DNA from: Bradyrhizobium sp. Ash2021
GTDB lineage: Bacteria; Pseudomonadota; Alphaproteobacteria; Rhizobiales; Xanthobacteraceae
Reading direction: 5' to 3'
NCBI RefSeq assembly: GCF_031202265.1
Contig: NZ_CP100604.1
Coordinates: 4,260,501 to 4,324,500, forward strand
Length of the DNA stretch: 64,000 bases
Position numbers and translations under genes: made by a program. Positions 9,215 to 18,245 of this stretch are shown here, in pieces (position 1 is the first letter of the stretch; every line of letters starts with the position of its first letter). The notes under the pieces were generated by a model. That model worked only from the letters and a program-made list of their open reading frames with translations. It made no database searches and was not told the origin of the DNA.

Positions 9215-10162
9215 TCAACGATGTTCGATCATCGCGGCTTTGCGGACTTCCTGCAGATAGGCTTTCGACTTCGCCTCATATTTCTGGGCGTACATCTTCT
9301 CCCGGATTTCCTTCTTCTTCGGCGAATCGATCGTGGTCGGCTTGCGTCCGCACAGCGCGACCATCTCGACGCCCTGCTTGGTGATCTCGGGCGCGGTCAG
9401 ATGACCGATCGGCGTCTTGTCGAGCACCTCGCGAAGCGGGCCCGGAATATCCGCCGAGGTCCGCGTTACGGTTTCCCTGATCGCGGCGTTCTGCATCGAC
9501 TTGAAGTAGGAATTGGCCTCGTCACAGGTCTGCACGCGTTCGCGCAGCGCATCGGCTTCCTTGCGGCGCGATTCGATGACGGCGGGCGCGGACCCGTGCG
9601 GCACAATCAGGACGATCGGCTGCATCTTGTATTCGAAAGCCTCGACCTGGGCGCCGTCGCCGCCCTCCTGGGCCGCGGCGGCGACGTCCTTCTCGCCGAC
9701 CTGGAGACTTTCCTTGAAACGGCCGCGCACCAGGCTGGTCCAGACCATCTCGGCCTTGATGCGGGCCTTGAGGGTGTCCGGGCGGATGCCCTGGCTCTCG
9801 AGCGATTTTGTGAGCTGGTCGGGCGCAATCCGCATCCGAGAAGCCATCTGGCCGTAGGATTGGTCGATGTCGGTGGCGGTGGGATCGACGCCGAATTTCT
9901 TGCCTTCCTTGATCTTCACCTTCTCGTCGATCAGTTCGTTGACCACTTCCTCCCGGGGCATCTGCTTGTGGGTGGTCAGGAAGTTCAGCTTGGTGCGCTG
10001 CTCGATATCGTAATTGGTGATGGGGTCGCCGTTGACCATGACGGCGACCGACTGCGCCCGCAGGGGCGAGCCGCCGCAGGTCAGAACGGCAAGCGCGGTC
10101 GCGCAGCCGGCGATCAGGGACCGAAGGCGATGAGGTCGGAGCTTGGAGGTCGTCATGGTCAT
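9215..10162 (-). CDS. surA: SurA-type periplasmic chaperone (SurA N-terminal domain)
   Basis: The 315-residue periplasmic protein assists folding of outer-membrane barrels. After a signal peptide (about residues 1-37, ending LRAQ) it shows the SurA N-terminal motif AVMVNGDPITNYDIEQRTK and a helical core. The following part is only weakly like a parvulin isomerase domain, as in other alphaproteobacterial SurA-like proteins, so isomerase activity is doubtful. Starts at residue 1 or 3 are both possible because no strong ribosome-binding site is present. It lies between lptD, whose product is a known SurA client in E. coli, and pdxA. Confidence 0.85.
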   Translation of the reverse strand: MTMTTSKLRPHRLRSLIAGCATALAVLTCGGSPLRAQSVAVMVNGDPITNYDIEQRTKLNFLTTHKQMPREEVVNELIDEKVKIKEGKKFGVDPTATDIDQSYGQMASRMRIAPDQLTKSLESQGIRPDTLKARIKAEMVWTSLVRGRFKESLQVGEKDVAAAAQEGGDGAQVEAFEYKMQPIVLIVPHGSAPAVIESRRKEADALRERVQTCDEANSYFKSMQNAAIRETVTRTSADIPGPLREVLDKTPIGHLTAPEITKQGVEMVALCGRKPTTIDSPKKKEIREKMYAQKYEAKSKAYLQEVRKAAMIEHR

Positions 10163-10225
10163 GTCAGCCGATCAACCCATTCCATCCGCGATGCCGCGGG
10201 TATTTTCCAGCAAGGTCAACGCGCG

Positions 10226-12721
10226 TTACTGAATGCCGGTGCTGCCGGCCGTTGAGGACGAAGTGGCAATGGTCCGCAGGCCGATCTGCAGCATGAACGC
10301 GTGACTGAGCACCGGCGGCGTGGAGCCGGCGGAGTAGCTGTAGGAGGTGACATAGTTGGCGGCCAGCACGAAACAGTCGTCCACATAGCCCGCTCCGACG
10401 ACGTATTGGTTGATCTTGTTGGCTTCAAGATCCCAGCGCGCCGAGCCCGACACCACCCAGTTCGACGCCACCTTGACCGAGGCGCTGCTAAGGATGCCTT
10501 CGCGGCGGGTCAGGTAGCCGAGTTGCGGCTGCGCGGCATAATCGCCGTAGATCATGCTGACCGACCAGCGGTCGAATGAAGCGCGGCCCTCGGCTTCGAA
10601 GCGGTTGACCTGCCAGGTCGCCTCATCCATGCGGGCGCGCACGCTGAACGTATAGGTGCGGTTGGGCGAATAATTGACGCGGGCGACATAGTCGGACTGC
10701 GAGTTCTGCAGGCCGGAATCGACGCCGGTATTGGTGACGTCGGCGACCGCGAACGAATTCAGGCCGAACAGCTGGTAGGATTGTCCGAACAGCACGTTGA
10801 CGCTGCCGCCGCGATCGAACTGCGTGGTCGCCTGCACGCCGACATTGGCGCGGCCGCCGCCTTCGACGCGGTCATAGCCGGAGAATTTGTCGACCGAGAA
10901 CAGGTTGCTGGCGTCGAACACCAGGCTCTGCGCGTCCTCGTTCGGAAGCTTGCCGGCATAGGTTTCGTTGGGACGAATGATGACCTGTGCGATCGGCTCG
11001 ATCGTGGTGGTGCCCCAGGGCTGAACATTGATGAAGGGATAACGGTATTCGAGGCCCACCGTCGGCATCACGCGCAGCGCCTGGGTGTCGCCGACGGGGA
11101 GGAAATTCGAAACACCCGGCTGATTCGAAACCGAGGAATCGATGGCGTCGGCGCGCACGATCGCAAACGGCGTCCAGATCTCGCCGAAGGGATCGGTGAA
11201 CGACTTCCGCCATTGTGCCTCGGCAGAGAGGCGCGTGTAGGTACCGGGGAAGCCGCGCAACAGACATTGCGATGGCGTCCGTGCCAGTGGATCGGCGGAC
11301 GTCGTCGTGCACAGGCTGGCGGTGTTGGCCAATGTCGTGATCGGGTCGAACACCGCGGTTTCGCGGGTCAGGCTGGTGAAATTGGTCTTGTAGCTGAACT
11401 CGCCGCCGAAGATCGGGCTGTTGATCACGTTGGAGTAGTCGATGACCGGATGGATCACCGGAACGTTTTGCTGGTTACCGGAGAAGCTCAAATAGTAGAT
11501 CGTGCGCGCGTCGAAGAAACTGCGATTGCCGACCCCGGTCAGATAAAGCTGCGAGATCGCTTCCGTCGGCAGGCTCAGGAACGATCCGAGCGGATCCTTG
11601 TACTGGGCGAGGCGATAGTCGGACATGAAGTAGTAGTCGGACAGCAGCACGCCGTCCCAGCCCCAGGTCCATTTGTCGTTCAGCGCGAACTGGCCCTTGC
11701 TTTCGACGCCGCCGCGGAACTGGCGGTCGCCGGGCTGGCCGACGAACGCGTTCTTATCGAGCTGATCGATGCCATAGGCGCGGATCTGATACGCGCCGTC
11801 CAAAAGACGCTGGCGGAACTCGCCCTGGAACAGCACACCCTGCCGGGTCGTGAAGCGCGGACTGAAGGTGGCGTCGTAGTCCGGCGCGATCGCCCAGTAG
11901 AACGGGGTTTCGACACCGTAGCCGAACGCCGTGTACGTGCTGATCGCCGGCATCAGGAACCCGGTCTTGCGCTTCACGGTCGGATCGGGCGTCGAGAAAT
12001 AGGGCAGATACGCCATCGGCACGCCGAAGAACTCGAGCTGTGCGTTCTCGAAGTACAGCATCTTGTCGGTCTGGTCGTGGATGATGCGCGCACCCTTGAC
12101 CTGCCACAAAGGCGGCTTTTTCGGATCGTCCTTGCAGGGCGCGCAAGCAGTATAGACGCCGTTTTCGAACACGGTGTAATTGCCGCTGGTGCGGTCGGCG
12201 CGCGTCGCCGCCATTCGGGTCGCGTCCGCGGTGTCGACCCTGAGCGAATCGACGAAACCGTCACGGTAGTCGTCGCTCAGATCTATGATGTTGGCGTAGG
12301 TGACCTTGCCTTCCGCATCGGTCATGCGAATGTTGCCCTCGGCATGCAGCCGCTTGGTCTTCTGGTCGTAGATGACTTTGTCGGCCTCGACGCTGGTGCC
12401 GTTGTAGAACATCTGCACGTTGCCGACCGCCGACACGCGCGAATTGTTGTAGTCGTAGTCCACCTCGACGGCCTGCACGAGCATCTGCCCGTCGTTCTTG
12501 GCTGGCGGTGGCGTCGGCTTGGGCGGTCGCGGGTTGTAGGTGAAGCTTTGCGCGCCGGCAGGCGTCGTCGCGGCAACGCCGATCGCGCCCGCGACCGCGA
12601 ACCCGAGGAGCAGGGCGATCATGGGCCCGCTGACCGCGCCCAAGCGGTTCCGATAGCGGCGCACGCGTGTGCGCCGCCTGAACGCAGGCGTCAGACTCTG
12701 GAGGGCGGCGACAACGGCCAC
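10226..12721 (-). CDS. lptD: LPS-assembly outer-membrane protein LptD
   Basis: The protein has about 831 residues and forms the outer-membrane barrel that inserts lipopolysaccharide at the cell surface. After a long signal region come an LptA-like N-terminal domain (VEVDYDYNNSRVSAVGN through the repeated beta strands) and a large C-terminal barrel rich in aromatic strands. I place the start at the GTG at 12721: AGGAGG lies seven bases upstream, and the GTG overlaps the lptG stop as TAGTG. A start 66 bases further upstream would lie inside lptG. The arrangement implies translational coupling to lptG. Confidence 0.93.
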   Translation of the reverse strand: MAVVAALQSLTPAFRRRTRVRRYRNRLGAVSGPMIALLLGFAVAGAIGVAATTPAGAQSFTYNPRPPKPTPPPAKNDGQMLVQAVEVDYDYNNSRVSAVGNVQMFYNGTSVEADKVIYDQKTKRLHAEGNIRMTDAEGKVTYANIIDLSDDYRDGFVDSLRVDTADATRMAATRADRTSGNYTVFENGVYTACAPCKDDPKKPPLWQVKGARIIHDQTDKMLYFENAQLEFFGVPMAYLPYFSTPDPTVKRKTGFLMPAISTYTAFGYGVETPFYWAIAPDYDATFSPRFTTRQGVLFQGEFRQRLLDGAYQIRAYGIDQLDKNAFVGQPGDRQFRGGVESKGQFALNDKWTWGWDGVLLSDYYFMSDYRLAQYKDPLGSFLSLPTEAISQLYLTGVGNRSFFDARTIYYLSFSGNQQNVPVIHPVIDYSNVINSPIFGGEFSYKTNFTSLTRETAVFDPITTLANTASLCTTTSADPLARTPSQCLLRGFPGTYTRLSAEAQWRKSFTDPFGEIWTPFAIVRADAIDSSVSNQPGVSNFLPVGDTQALRVMPTVGLEYRYPFINVQPWGTTTIEPIAQVIIRPNETYAGKLPNEDAQSLVFDASNLFSVDKFSGYDRVEGGGRANVGVQATTQFDRGGSVNVLFGQSYQLFGLNSFAVADVTNTGVDSGLQNSQSDYVARVNYSPNRTYTFSVRARMDEATWQVNRFEAEGRASFDRWSVSMIYGDYAAQPQLGYLTRREGILSSASVKVASNWVVSGSARWDLEANKINQYVVGAGYVDDCFVLAANYVTSYSYSAGSTPPVLSHAFMLQIGLRTIATSSSTAGSTGIQ

Positions 12722-13818
12722 TACCCGTCCTCCTGGTACAGCAAGGCCAAAAAGCCGGTGAGGCCGCCCACGCACACGGGCAACCACGCGGCAGCGATGG
12801 GATGCATCAACTCAGCCTTGCTCAAATCCTCAGTAACTTTCGACAGAACGTAGAGCAGAAAGCCTGCACCCACGCCACTCAAAACCATCTTTTGCACGCC
12901 GCCGAACCGGAAGAAGCGAAGGCTGACGGAAGCGGCCAGCATCACCATCGCAGCCAGCAAAAACGGCTGTGCGATGAGCTTATGGTACTGCAGCCGGTAG
13001 CCTGCGGTCGCAAAGCCCGAGCTTTCGGAAGACCGGATATAGCTCGGGAGTTGCCAAAAAGACACAGTCTCCGGGGTGGAGAAGCTGTTGCGGACCTGGG
13101 CGGGGGTCAGGGTGGTCACGAGATAGTAATCGTCCTGGTCGACCGGCGGCTTGTCGAGGGAGTATCTGCGTACCGATTTGAACGCCCAGCGTCCTTCTTC
13201 GAGCGACGCTTCGCGCGCTTCGATTCGTTCCTTGAACTGGAAATCCGGATCGAATCGGAACACGGTCAGGCCGGTCAGCCGGACGCCCTGCTGCTCGCTG
13301 CGGGCGGCGTTGATGATCGAATGGCCCTCGCTGTTGACCTGATTGAGCCAGAAGCCGGACGCATCCTGGATGCCGCCGCCCGGTGCCGAGCCGAACAGTT
13401 CGGCCTCCATCCGCTTGGAGAGCTCACGCAGGTTCGCCGACATCGGGTTATAGGCGGTGGTCGCCGCGACGCCGAGGATGATCGAGCTTGCCAGCGCCGG
13501 CGCAATGAACTGCCAGGCGGAAACGCCGGCGGCGCGTGCGACCACCAGTTCGAGCCGCCGCGACAGCGCGAGATAGCAGGTCATCGCGCCGATCAGGACG
13601 CAGAACGGCATCAGCTTTTCCAGCAACTGCGGCACCCGGAACAGCGACGTCTCGGCCACCGTGATGGCGGAGGCCGAAACCAGGCCCGAGGTCTTGCGCA
13701 CCATTTCGATGTAATCGACCAGCACCAGCAGCACGAAGATGCTGGCGAACACGCCCACCGCCGAGATCACGAAGCGGCCGGCGAAATATCGCCCGAGCGT
13801 GTTGGTCATCATGCTCAT
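12721..13818 (-). CDS. lptG: LPS export ABC transporter permease LptG
   Basis: The 365-residue inner-membrane permease is one half of the LptFG pair that extracts LPS from the inner membrane, powered by LptB (not in this window). It has the family layout: membrane segments near the N-terminus (residues about 12-35, 60-80 and 100-120), a large periplasmic jellyroll, and three C-terminal segments ending near the stop. The ATG at 13818 overlaps the lptF stop in an ATGA. Two nearby Met codons are alternatives three and four residues in (MSMM). Confidence 0.94.
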   Translation of the reverse strand: MSMMTNTLGRYFAGRFVISAVGVFASIFVLLVLVDYIEMVRKTSGLVSASAITVAETSLFRVPQLLEKLMPFCVLIGAMTCYLALSRRLELVVARAAGVSAWQFIAPALASSIILGVAATTAYNPMSANLRELSKRMEAELFGSAPGGGIQDASGFWLNQVNSEGHSIINAARSEQQGVRLTGLTVFRFDPDFQFKERIEAREASLEEGRWAFKSVRRYSLDKPPVDQDDYYLVTTLTPAQVRNSFSTPETVSFWQLPSYIRSSESSGFATAGYRLQYHKLIAQPFLLAAMVMLAASVSLRFFRFGGVQKMVLSGVGAGFLLYVLSKVTEDLSKAELMHPIAAAWLPVCVGGLTGFLALLYQEDG

Positions 13819-14984
13819 GCTGTGGCCGGCCGTCCGAACAATCGCGCGATGCGCGCGTTCGACTTGTTGATGGCCTCGATCAGCGCGGCCGGCGGCTCGA
13901 CCACGACGCCGCCGAGAATCATCCACAGCCCGATCGCGATCGCGGCGACCAGCATCGAATATTGCAGCAGTGCTGCGGCCGGCGTTTTCACCGTCACGAC
14001 CGAGCAGGCGAATCCCGCCATGCGCAGGCCGAACACCGCGAGAATCGAGCCGCCGATCGAAAAATTGCGGCTCTGGCGGGTGGTGCGCGGGGTGCCGAGA
14101 AACGCGAAAGTCAGCGCGGCGAAGGCGAAGGGATAAACCGGCGACATGAAGCGGTCATGCAATTCGGCGCGGAACTGGCCGGACAATTGCTGATAGATCG
14201 GATCGTCGGGCTCGGGCGACATCAATTCCCAGAGGTAGCGTTCGCGAATCCCGAGCGCGACGTCGCGGCCCTGATTGGAGAATTTCGACATGTCGAACGC
14301 ATAGCGGCCGAACGCCACCAGCGCCGGGTCGCGCTTGCCGGCCTCGAAACGTTCGAGATTGCCGTCCTCGAGGATCAGGTACGAGCCGTTGCCGTTCTTC
14401 ATCACCGTGCCATGATCGGCGATGATGGTGACGCGTTCCTTCGGATCGCGGCGGTCGTCGACGAAGATGCCGCCGAGCACGCCGCCGGGCAGACGCTCGC
14501 GGATCCTGATCGTCAGGTTCTGGTCGAGCTGGGCGAATCGTCCGGGCTGCAGGATGTTGGTCAGCACGTCGGCGGTGATTTCGGCATCCCATTGCTTGAT
14601 CCGGCGCATGCCGTCGGGGGCGAGATAGGAGGCGATGAAGGCGACCATCAGCGCCACCACGCAGGTGGCGTACAGGAACGGGCGGAACAGCCGGAACGGC
14701 GACAGGCCGGCGGCATTCATCACGATGATTTCGGAGTCGGTGGCGAGCTTGTTCAACGTGTGCGAGATCGCGATCATCAGCGCGATTGGCGCGATGATCA
14801 GAACCAGCGCCGGAATCACCAGGCTGGTGATGCCGAGAAAGGTGATGATGGTCTGGCCCTGGCTGGTCATCAGGTCGATGCCGCGCAACGCCTGCGTAAT
14901 CCAGATCACGCCCGTCAGGCTGACCAGGACCAGCGCAAACGACGCCAGCGTCGTGCGGAAGATATACTTGTCGATCGACCCCAT
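13815..14984 (-). CDS. lptF: LPS export ABC transporter permease LptF
   Basis: The 389-residue inner-membrane permease pairs with LptG. It starts MGSIDKYIFRTTLASF, typical of the YjgP/YjgQ family, and has six predicted membrane segments in two groups of three around a periplasmic jellyroll. It is the first gene of the operon and divergent from pepA, so the operon promoter should lie in the 375-bp gap at 14985-15359. The lptF-lptG-lptD-surA-pdxA-rsmA grouping puts LPS export, barrel folding, cofactor synthesis and ribosome maturation in one transcript. Confidence 0.95.
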   Translation of the reverse strand: MGSIDKYIFRTTLASFALVLVSLTGVIWITQALRGIDLMTSQGQTIITFLGITSLVIPALVLIIAPIALMIAISHTLNKLATDSEIIVMNAAGLSPFRLFRPFLYATCVVALMVAFIASYLAPDGMRRIKQWDAEITADVLTNILQPGRFAQLDQNLTIRIRERLPGGVLGGIFVDDRRDPKERVTIIADHGTVMKNGNGSYLILEDGNLERFEAGKRDPALVAFGRYAFDMSKFSNQGRDVALGIRERYLWELMSPEPDDPIYQQLSGQFRAELHDRFMSPVYPFAFAALTFAFLGTPRTTRQSRNFSIGGSILAVFGLRMAGFACSVVTVKTPAAALLQYSMLVAAIAIGLWMILGGVVVEPPAALIEAINKSNARIARLFGRPATA

Positions 14985-15359
14985 CGTCTACCGCACGATC
15001 CCACCTTGCGCCCCGGACATGCGATGCGACCAATCCCTGTTAGGAGGTCCCCTTTGGTCGCGCCGCCTAACCATCCAGTCGTCTACTCTCTCACTAGCAT
15101 CCCTTTGATCCGTCAACAAAATGGCCGGGCCATGGCACCCTTGCTATATGGTTAATAATTCGGCGGATGTGACCTCTCGGCCACGGCAGCCTTGGCAGCG
15201 TGGCGGCAGACAGGTCATAGTGAGCGAAACCCGAGGCCCTGATCGATTTGGGCCACCACCAAAGAGAGCATTCCGAATACCTTATCGCCTATCTAGTCGC
15301 GTTCTCGGGGCCGCTATCCGGCCCCGCCAAACAGCCCTGAATTCCTGGAGGATTTACCT
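14985..15359. other. Divergent promoter region between lptF and pepA
   Basis: This 375-bp gap separates two divergent operons and must hold both promoters. An AT-richer patch around 15140-15165 (CTATATGGTTAATAATTC) is the best candidate for promoter elements, but I cannot place convincing -35/-10 pairs. GGAGG precedes the pepA ATG by eight bases. No open frame here looks coding. Confidence 0.4.
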
Positions 15360-16862
15360 ATGTCCGACGCCGTCAAGGTCGGCTTTGTCCCGTTTTCCGC
15401 CGCGTCCCGCGGCATTCTGGTGGTGTTTTGCGACGACACGTTGAAGTCGGGCGCGGCGACCCGGAAAGCGCTGGGAAAAGCGGCCGACACCATCAAGCGG
15501 GCGGCGGCCACCAATGCGTTCAAGGGCAAGAGCGGATCCACGCTCGATATTCTGGCGCCGGAGGGGATCAAGGCACCACGACTGATCGTGGTCGGCACCG
15601 GCAAGCCGTCGGATATAAAGGAGAAGGATTTTCTCAAATTCGGCGGCGTCATCGCCGGCAAGCTGAACGCCGGCAGCGATGCCGTTACCGTGATCGCGGA
15701 ACTCGCCGACGGCGCGATGCAGCCGGATACTGCGGCCGCGATCGCGTCCGGTATCCGGCTGCGCGCCTATAAATTCGATCGCTACAAGACCAAGAAGAAG
15801 GACGGCGAGAACGGCGCGGTCCGCGCCGACGTTTCGATTGCGGTTGGCGACGTCGCGGCCGCGAAAAAAGCGTTCGCGCCGGAACAGCACATCGTCGACG
15901 GCGTGATCATCGCGCGCGAGCTCGTCAACGAGCCGCCGAACGTGCTGTATCCGGAAGAGTTCGCGCGCCGGGCGAGCCAGCTCAAGAAGGTCGGCGTCGA
16001 CGTCGAGATTCTCGACGTCAAGGCGATGACCAAGCTCGGCATGGGCGCGCTGCTCGGGGTCGCTCAGGGCTCGACGCGGCCGGGCCGCACCGTGATCATG
16101 CGCTGGAACGGCGGCAAGAAAGGCGAACAGCCGGTGGCTTTCGTCGGCAAGGGCGTTTGCTTCGATACCGGCGGCATTTCCATCAAGGGCGCCGCCAACA
16201 TGGAGGACATGAAGGGCGACATGGGAGGCGCGGCCTGCGTGGTCGGGCTGATGCATGCGCTCGCGGCGCGCAAGGCGAAAGTCAACGCGGTCGGCGCCAT
16301 CGGCCTGGTCGAGAATATGCCCGACGGCAACGCCCAGCGTCCCGGCGACATCGTCACCTCGATGTCGGGGCAGACCATCGAGATCATCAACACCGACGCC
16401 GAAGGCCGCCTGGTGCTGGCTGACGTGCTCTGGTACGTGGCGAAGAAGTTCAAGCCGAAATTCATGGTCGATCTCGCAACCCTCACTGGCGCGATCATGG
16501 TGGCGCTCGGCACCGAGCATGCCGGATTGTTTTCCAACAACGATGAACTCGCCGAGCGATTGACCAAGGTCGGGATCGAGACCGGCGAGCGCGTCTGGCG
16601 CATGCCGCTCGGCCCGGAATACGACAAGATGATCGACTCGCAGTTTGCCGACGTGAAGAACGCCGGCGCGCGCAACGGCGGGTCGATCACCGCCGCCCAG
16701 TTCCTGCAGCGTTTCGTCGACGACACGCCATGGGCGCATCTCGACATCGCGGGAACCGCGATGGGGGCGCCGAAGACCGACATCAACCACTCCTGGGGTT
16801 CAGGCTATGGCGTTCGCCTGCTGGAGCGGCTGGTCACGGAGTATTACGAAACCACGAAGTAG
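15360..16862 (+). CDS. pepA: Leucyl aminopeptidase (M17 family)
   Basis: The 500-residue cytosolic, two-metal peptidase releases N-terminal amino acids. The metal/active-site segments are [11 protein letters not shown] (about 262-272, with Lys264) and the M17 signature NTDAEGRL at 344-351. The N-terminal domain, residues 1 to about 170, is the usual variable part. The start follows GGAGG by eight bases. The holC gene starts ten bases after the pepA stop, and pepA-holC is a widespread pairing. Confidence 0.96.
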   Translation: MSDAVKVGFVPFSAASRGILVVFCDDTLKSGAATRKALGKAADTIKRAAATNAFKGKSGSTLDILAPEGIKAPRLIVVGTGKPSDIKEKDFLKFGGVIAGKLNAGSDAVTVIAELADGAMQPDTAAAIASGIRLRAYKFDRYKTKKKDGENGAVRADVSIAVGDVAAAKKAFAPEQHIVDGVIIARELVNEPPNVLYPEEFARRASQLKKVGVDVEILDVKAMTKLGMGALLGVAQGSTRPGRTVIMRWNGGKKGEQPVAFVGKGVCFDTGGISIKGAANMEDMKGDMGGAACVVGLMHALAARKAKVNAVGAIGLVENMPDGNAQRPGDIVTSMSGQTIEIINTDAEGRLVLADVLWYVAKKFKPKFMVDLATLTGAIMVALGTEHAGLFSNNDELAERLTKVGIETGERVWRMPLGPEYDKMIDSQFADVKNAGARNGGSITAAQFLQRFVDDTPWAHLDIAGTAMGAPKTDINHSWGSGYGVRLLERLVTEYYETTK

Positions 16863-16872
16863 CCGCCATCGC

Positions 16873-17325
16873 ATGACGGAAGTCCTGTTCTATCATCTGC
16901 AGAACATGTCGCTCGAAAGCGTGCTGCCGCCCTTGCTCGAAAAGTCGATCGAGCGCGGCTGGCGCGTTGTCGTGCAATCGACGTCGCAGGAGCGCACCGA
17001 CGCGCTTGACGCGCATCTGTGGACCTACAACGACGATTCGTTTTTGCCGCACGCCACCTGGCGCGCCGGCGACGCGCAGGATCAGCCCATCATCCTCTCG
17101 ATTGAGGAGGGCAATCCGAACCGGGCCAATGTCAGGTTCCTGATCGACAATGCGGCGTTGCCGGCCGACTCCGACAGTTACGAGCGGGTGGTTCTGGTGT
17201 TCAACGGCGACGACGCCGAGGCGCTGGCCGCGGCGCGCGGCGTTTGGACCGATTGCAAGGCGCGCGGGTTCGAGGTGACGTATTGGCAGGTCGACGAGCG
17301 GGGCCGCTGGCAGCGGCGGCAATAG
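16873..17325 (+). CDS. holC: DNA polymerase III chi subunit
   Basis: The 150-residue protein belongs to the HolC family (TEVLFYHLQNMSLESVLPPLLEKS at the N-terminus, then WRVVVQ). In E. coli, chi joins the clamp loader to single-strand-binding protein on the lagging strand. The ATG at 16873 is ten bases after the pepA stop and gives the normal family N-terminus; an in-frame upstream start would lie inside pepA. Length is normal. Confidence 0.92.
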   Translation: MTEVLFYHLQNMSLESVLPPLLEKSIERGWRVVVQSTSQERTDALDAHLWTYNDDSFLPHATWRAGDAQDQPIILSIEEGNPNRANVRFLIDNAALPADSDSYERVVLVFNGDDAEALAAARGVWTDCKARGFEVTYWQVDERGRWQRRQ

Positions 17326-17420
17326 CATATCTGGCAATTAATGATAATTTGTGGTTTCTGACGCCGGCCTTGCGGGCAGCCACGGTCATGCCGCAAAGTG
17401 ATGTTCGGACAAGTAGTTAA

Positions 17421-17472
17421 AGCATTTTCGAGCGAAAGCCTGCCCCGAACCTGATGCGGGGTGGATACCGGT
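17421..17472. repeat. Dispersed intergenic repeat, copy 1 of 3
   Basis: The element contains TTTTCGAGCGAAAGCCTGCC followed by a CCCCG...CGGGG palindrome and a GGATA tail. Near-identical copies occur at 46625-46680 (same strand) and 63155-63212 (opposite strand). All three are intergenic. It looks like a genome-wide alphaproteobacterial repeat of unknown function. Confidence 0.75.
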
Positions 17473-17537
17473 AAAACAGAAGACGGGAGCCTCGGTCTTG
17501 AACCGAACTGGCTCCAGCGGCAGGAGCCTGGTTCAGC

Positions 17538-18083
17538 GTGCGAGACGGAACACCCAAGCGAAAACCACTGCTGGCGTTGCTTGTGCTTGCCCCCGTGATG
17601 GCGGGCTGCTCGGGCGGCGCATCCGAGCTTCTGTCGAAGGATGCGGACTGGTTTTCGCGCACCGGCCGGGTGTTCGTGCGCAACGTCTCGATTGAAACGC
17701 CGCCGCTCACGCCCGACAAGCCGGTGCTGGCCGAGGATCTGGTCAGCGCCGACGGCGGCTGTCCGGGCATGGCGCCTCCGCCGGGCGCGGCGGATGCCAA
17801 TGCGCAGGCTGCCGGCGGACCGGCGCCATCGACGTCGGGGACCGTGGCGCTCGGCCATACCGAATGCGACGTGGTGCGCGGCATCGGCGCGCCCGACAGC
17901 GTCAATCTGTCGAACAACGGCCGCGGCGACCGGGTCGCGGTGATCAATTATTCGCACGGCCAGCGCGCCGGAATCTATACCTTCACCGCGGGACGGCTGA
18001 CCTCGATCGAGCGCGGCCCCGAGCCGGTGGTGCAGCCGAAAGTGGCAAAGCCCAAAGCGAAGAAGAAGCCGGCGGCAACGTAA
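17538..18083 (+). CDS. Lipoprotein of unknown function, possibly BamE/SmpA-like
   Basis: The 181-residue protein has a lipoprotein signal: basic N-terminus, hydrophobic core and lipobox MAGC with Cys at about residue 24. A central Ala/Pro/Gly linker leads to a domain with the pattern GHTECDVVRGIGAPDSV...YTFTAGRLTSIERG. This resembles the BamE/SmpA fold pattern of a short helix then beta strands (my inference, weak). The C-terminus is a Lys/Pro/Ala tail. The start is a GTG without a strong ribosome-binding site. Neither neighbour suggests a role. Confidence 0.75.
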   Translation: MRDGTPKRKPLLALLVLAPVMAGCSGGASELLSKDADWFSRTGRVFVRNVSIETPPLTPDKPVLAEDLVSADGGCPGMAPPPGAADANAQAAGGPAPSTSGTVALGHTECDVVRGIGAPDSVNLSNNGRGDRVAVINYSHGQRAGIYTFTAGRLTSIERGPEPVVQPKVAKPKAKKKPAAT

Positions 18084-18114
18084 GCTGCATTCCGCTTGGG
18101 TAGAATGATGGCCA

Positions 18115-18226
18115 CGCGTCCGCTGGCCTCATGGTTCGAGACGCGCGAAGAAGCGCTCCTCACCATGAGGGTCTAAGACCTCATCCTGATGAGGAGCGGC
18201 GTAAGCCGCATCTCGAAGGATGAAGC
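18115..18226. repeat. Palindromic intergenic repeat
   Basis: Between two convergent genes lie CCTCATGG...CCATGAGG (18127-18170) and a second related hairpin with CCTCATCC...GAAGGATGA (18179-18222). This form of repeated hairpin is common in Bradyrhizobium-type intergenic DNA (recalled, not searched). It may end transcription from both sides. Confidence 0.6.
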
Positions 18227-18245
18227 CACCGAACGCGAAGACGCC

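Noticed and set aside
8309..10255. Long open frame (648 codons) on the plus strand opposite pdxA and surA
   Set aside because: It is antisense to two well-supported genes, is rich in Arg/Gly/His with no domain, and reflects high third-position GC. The same holds for long antisense frames opposite lptD, pepA, ppk1, maeB, M20 hydrolase and the 41501-43471 gene.
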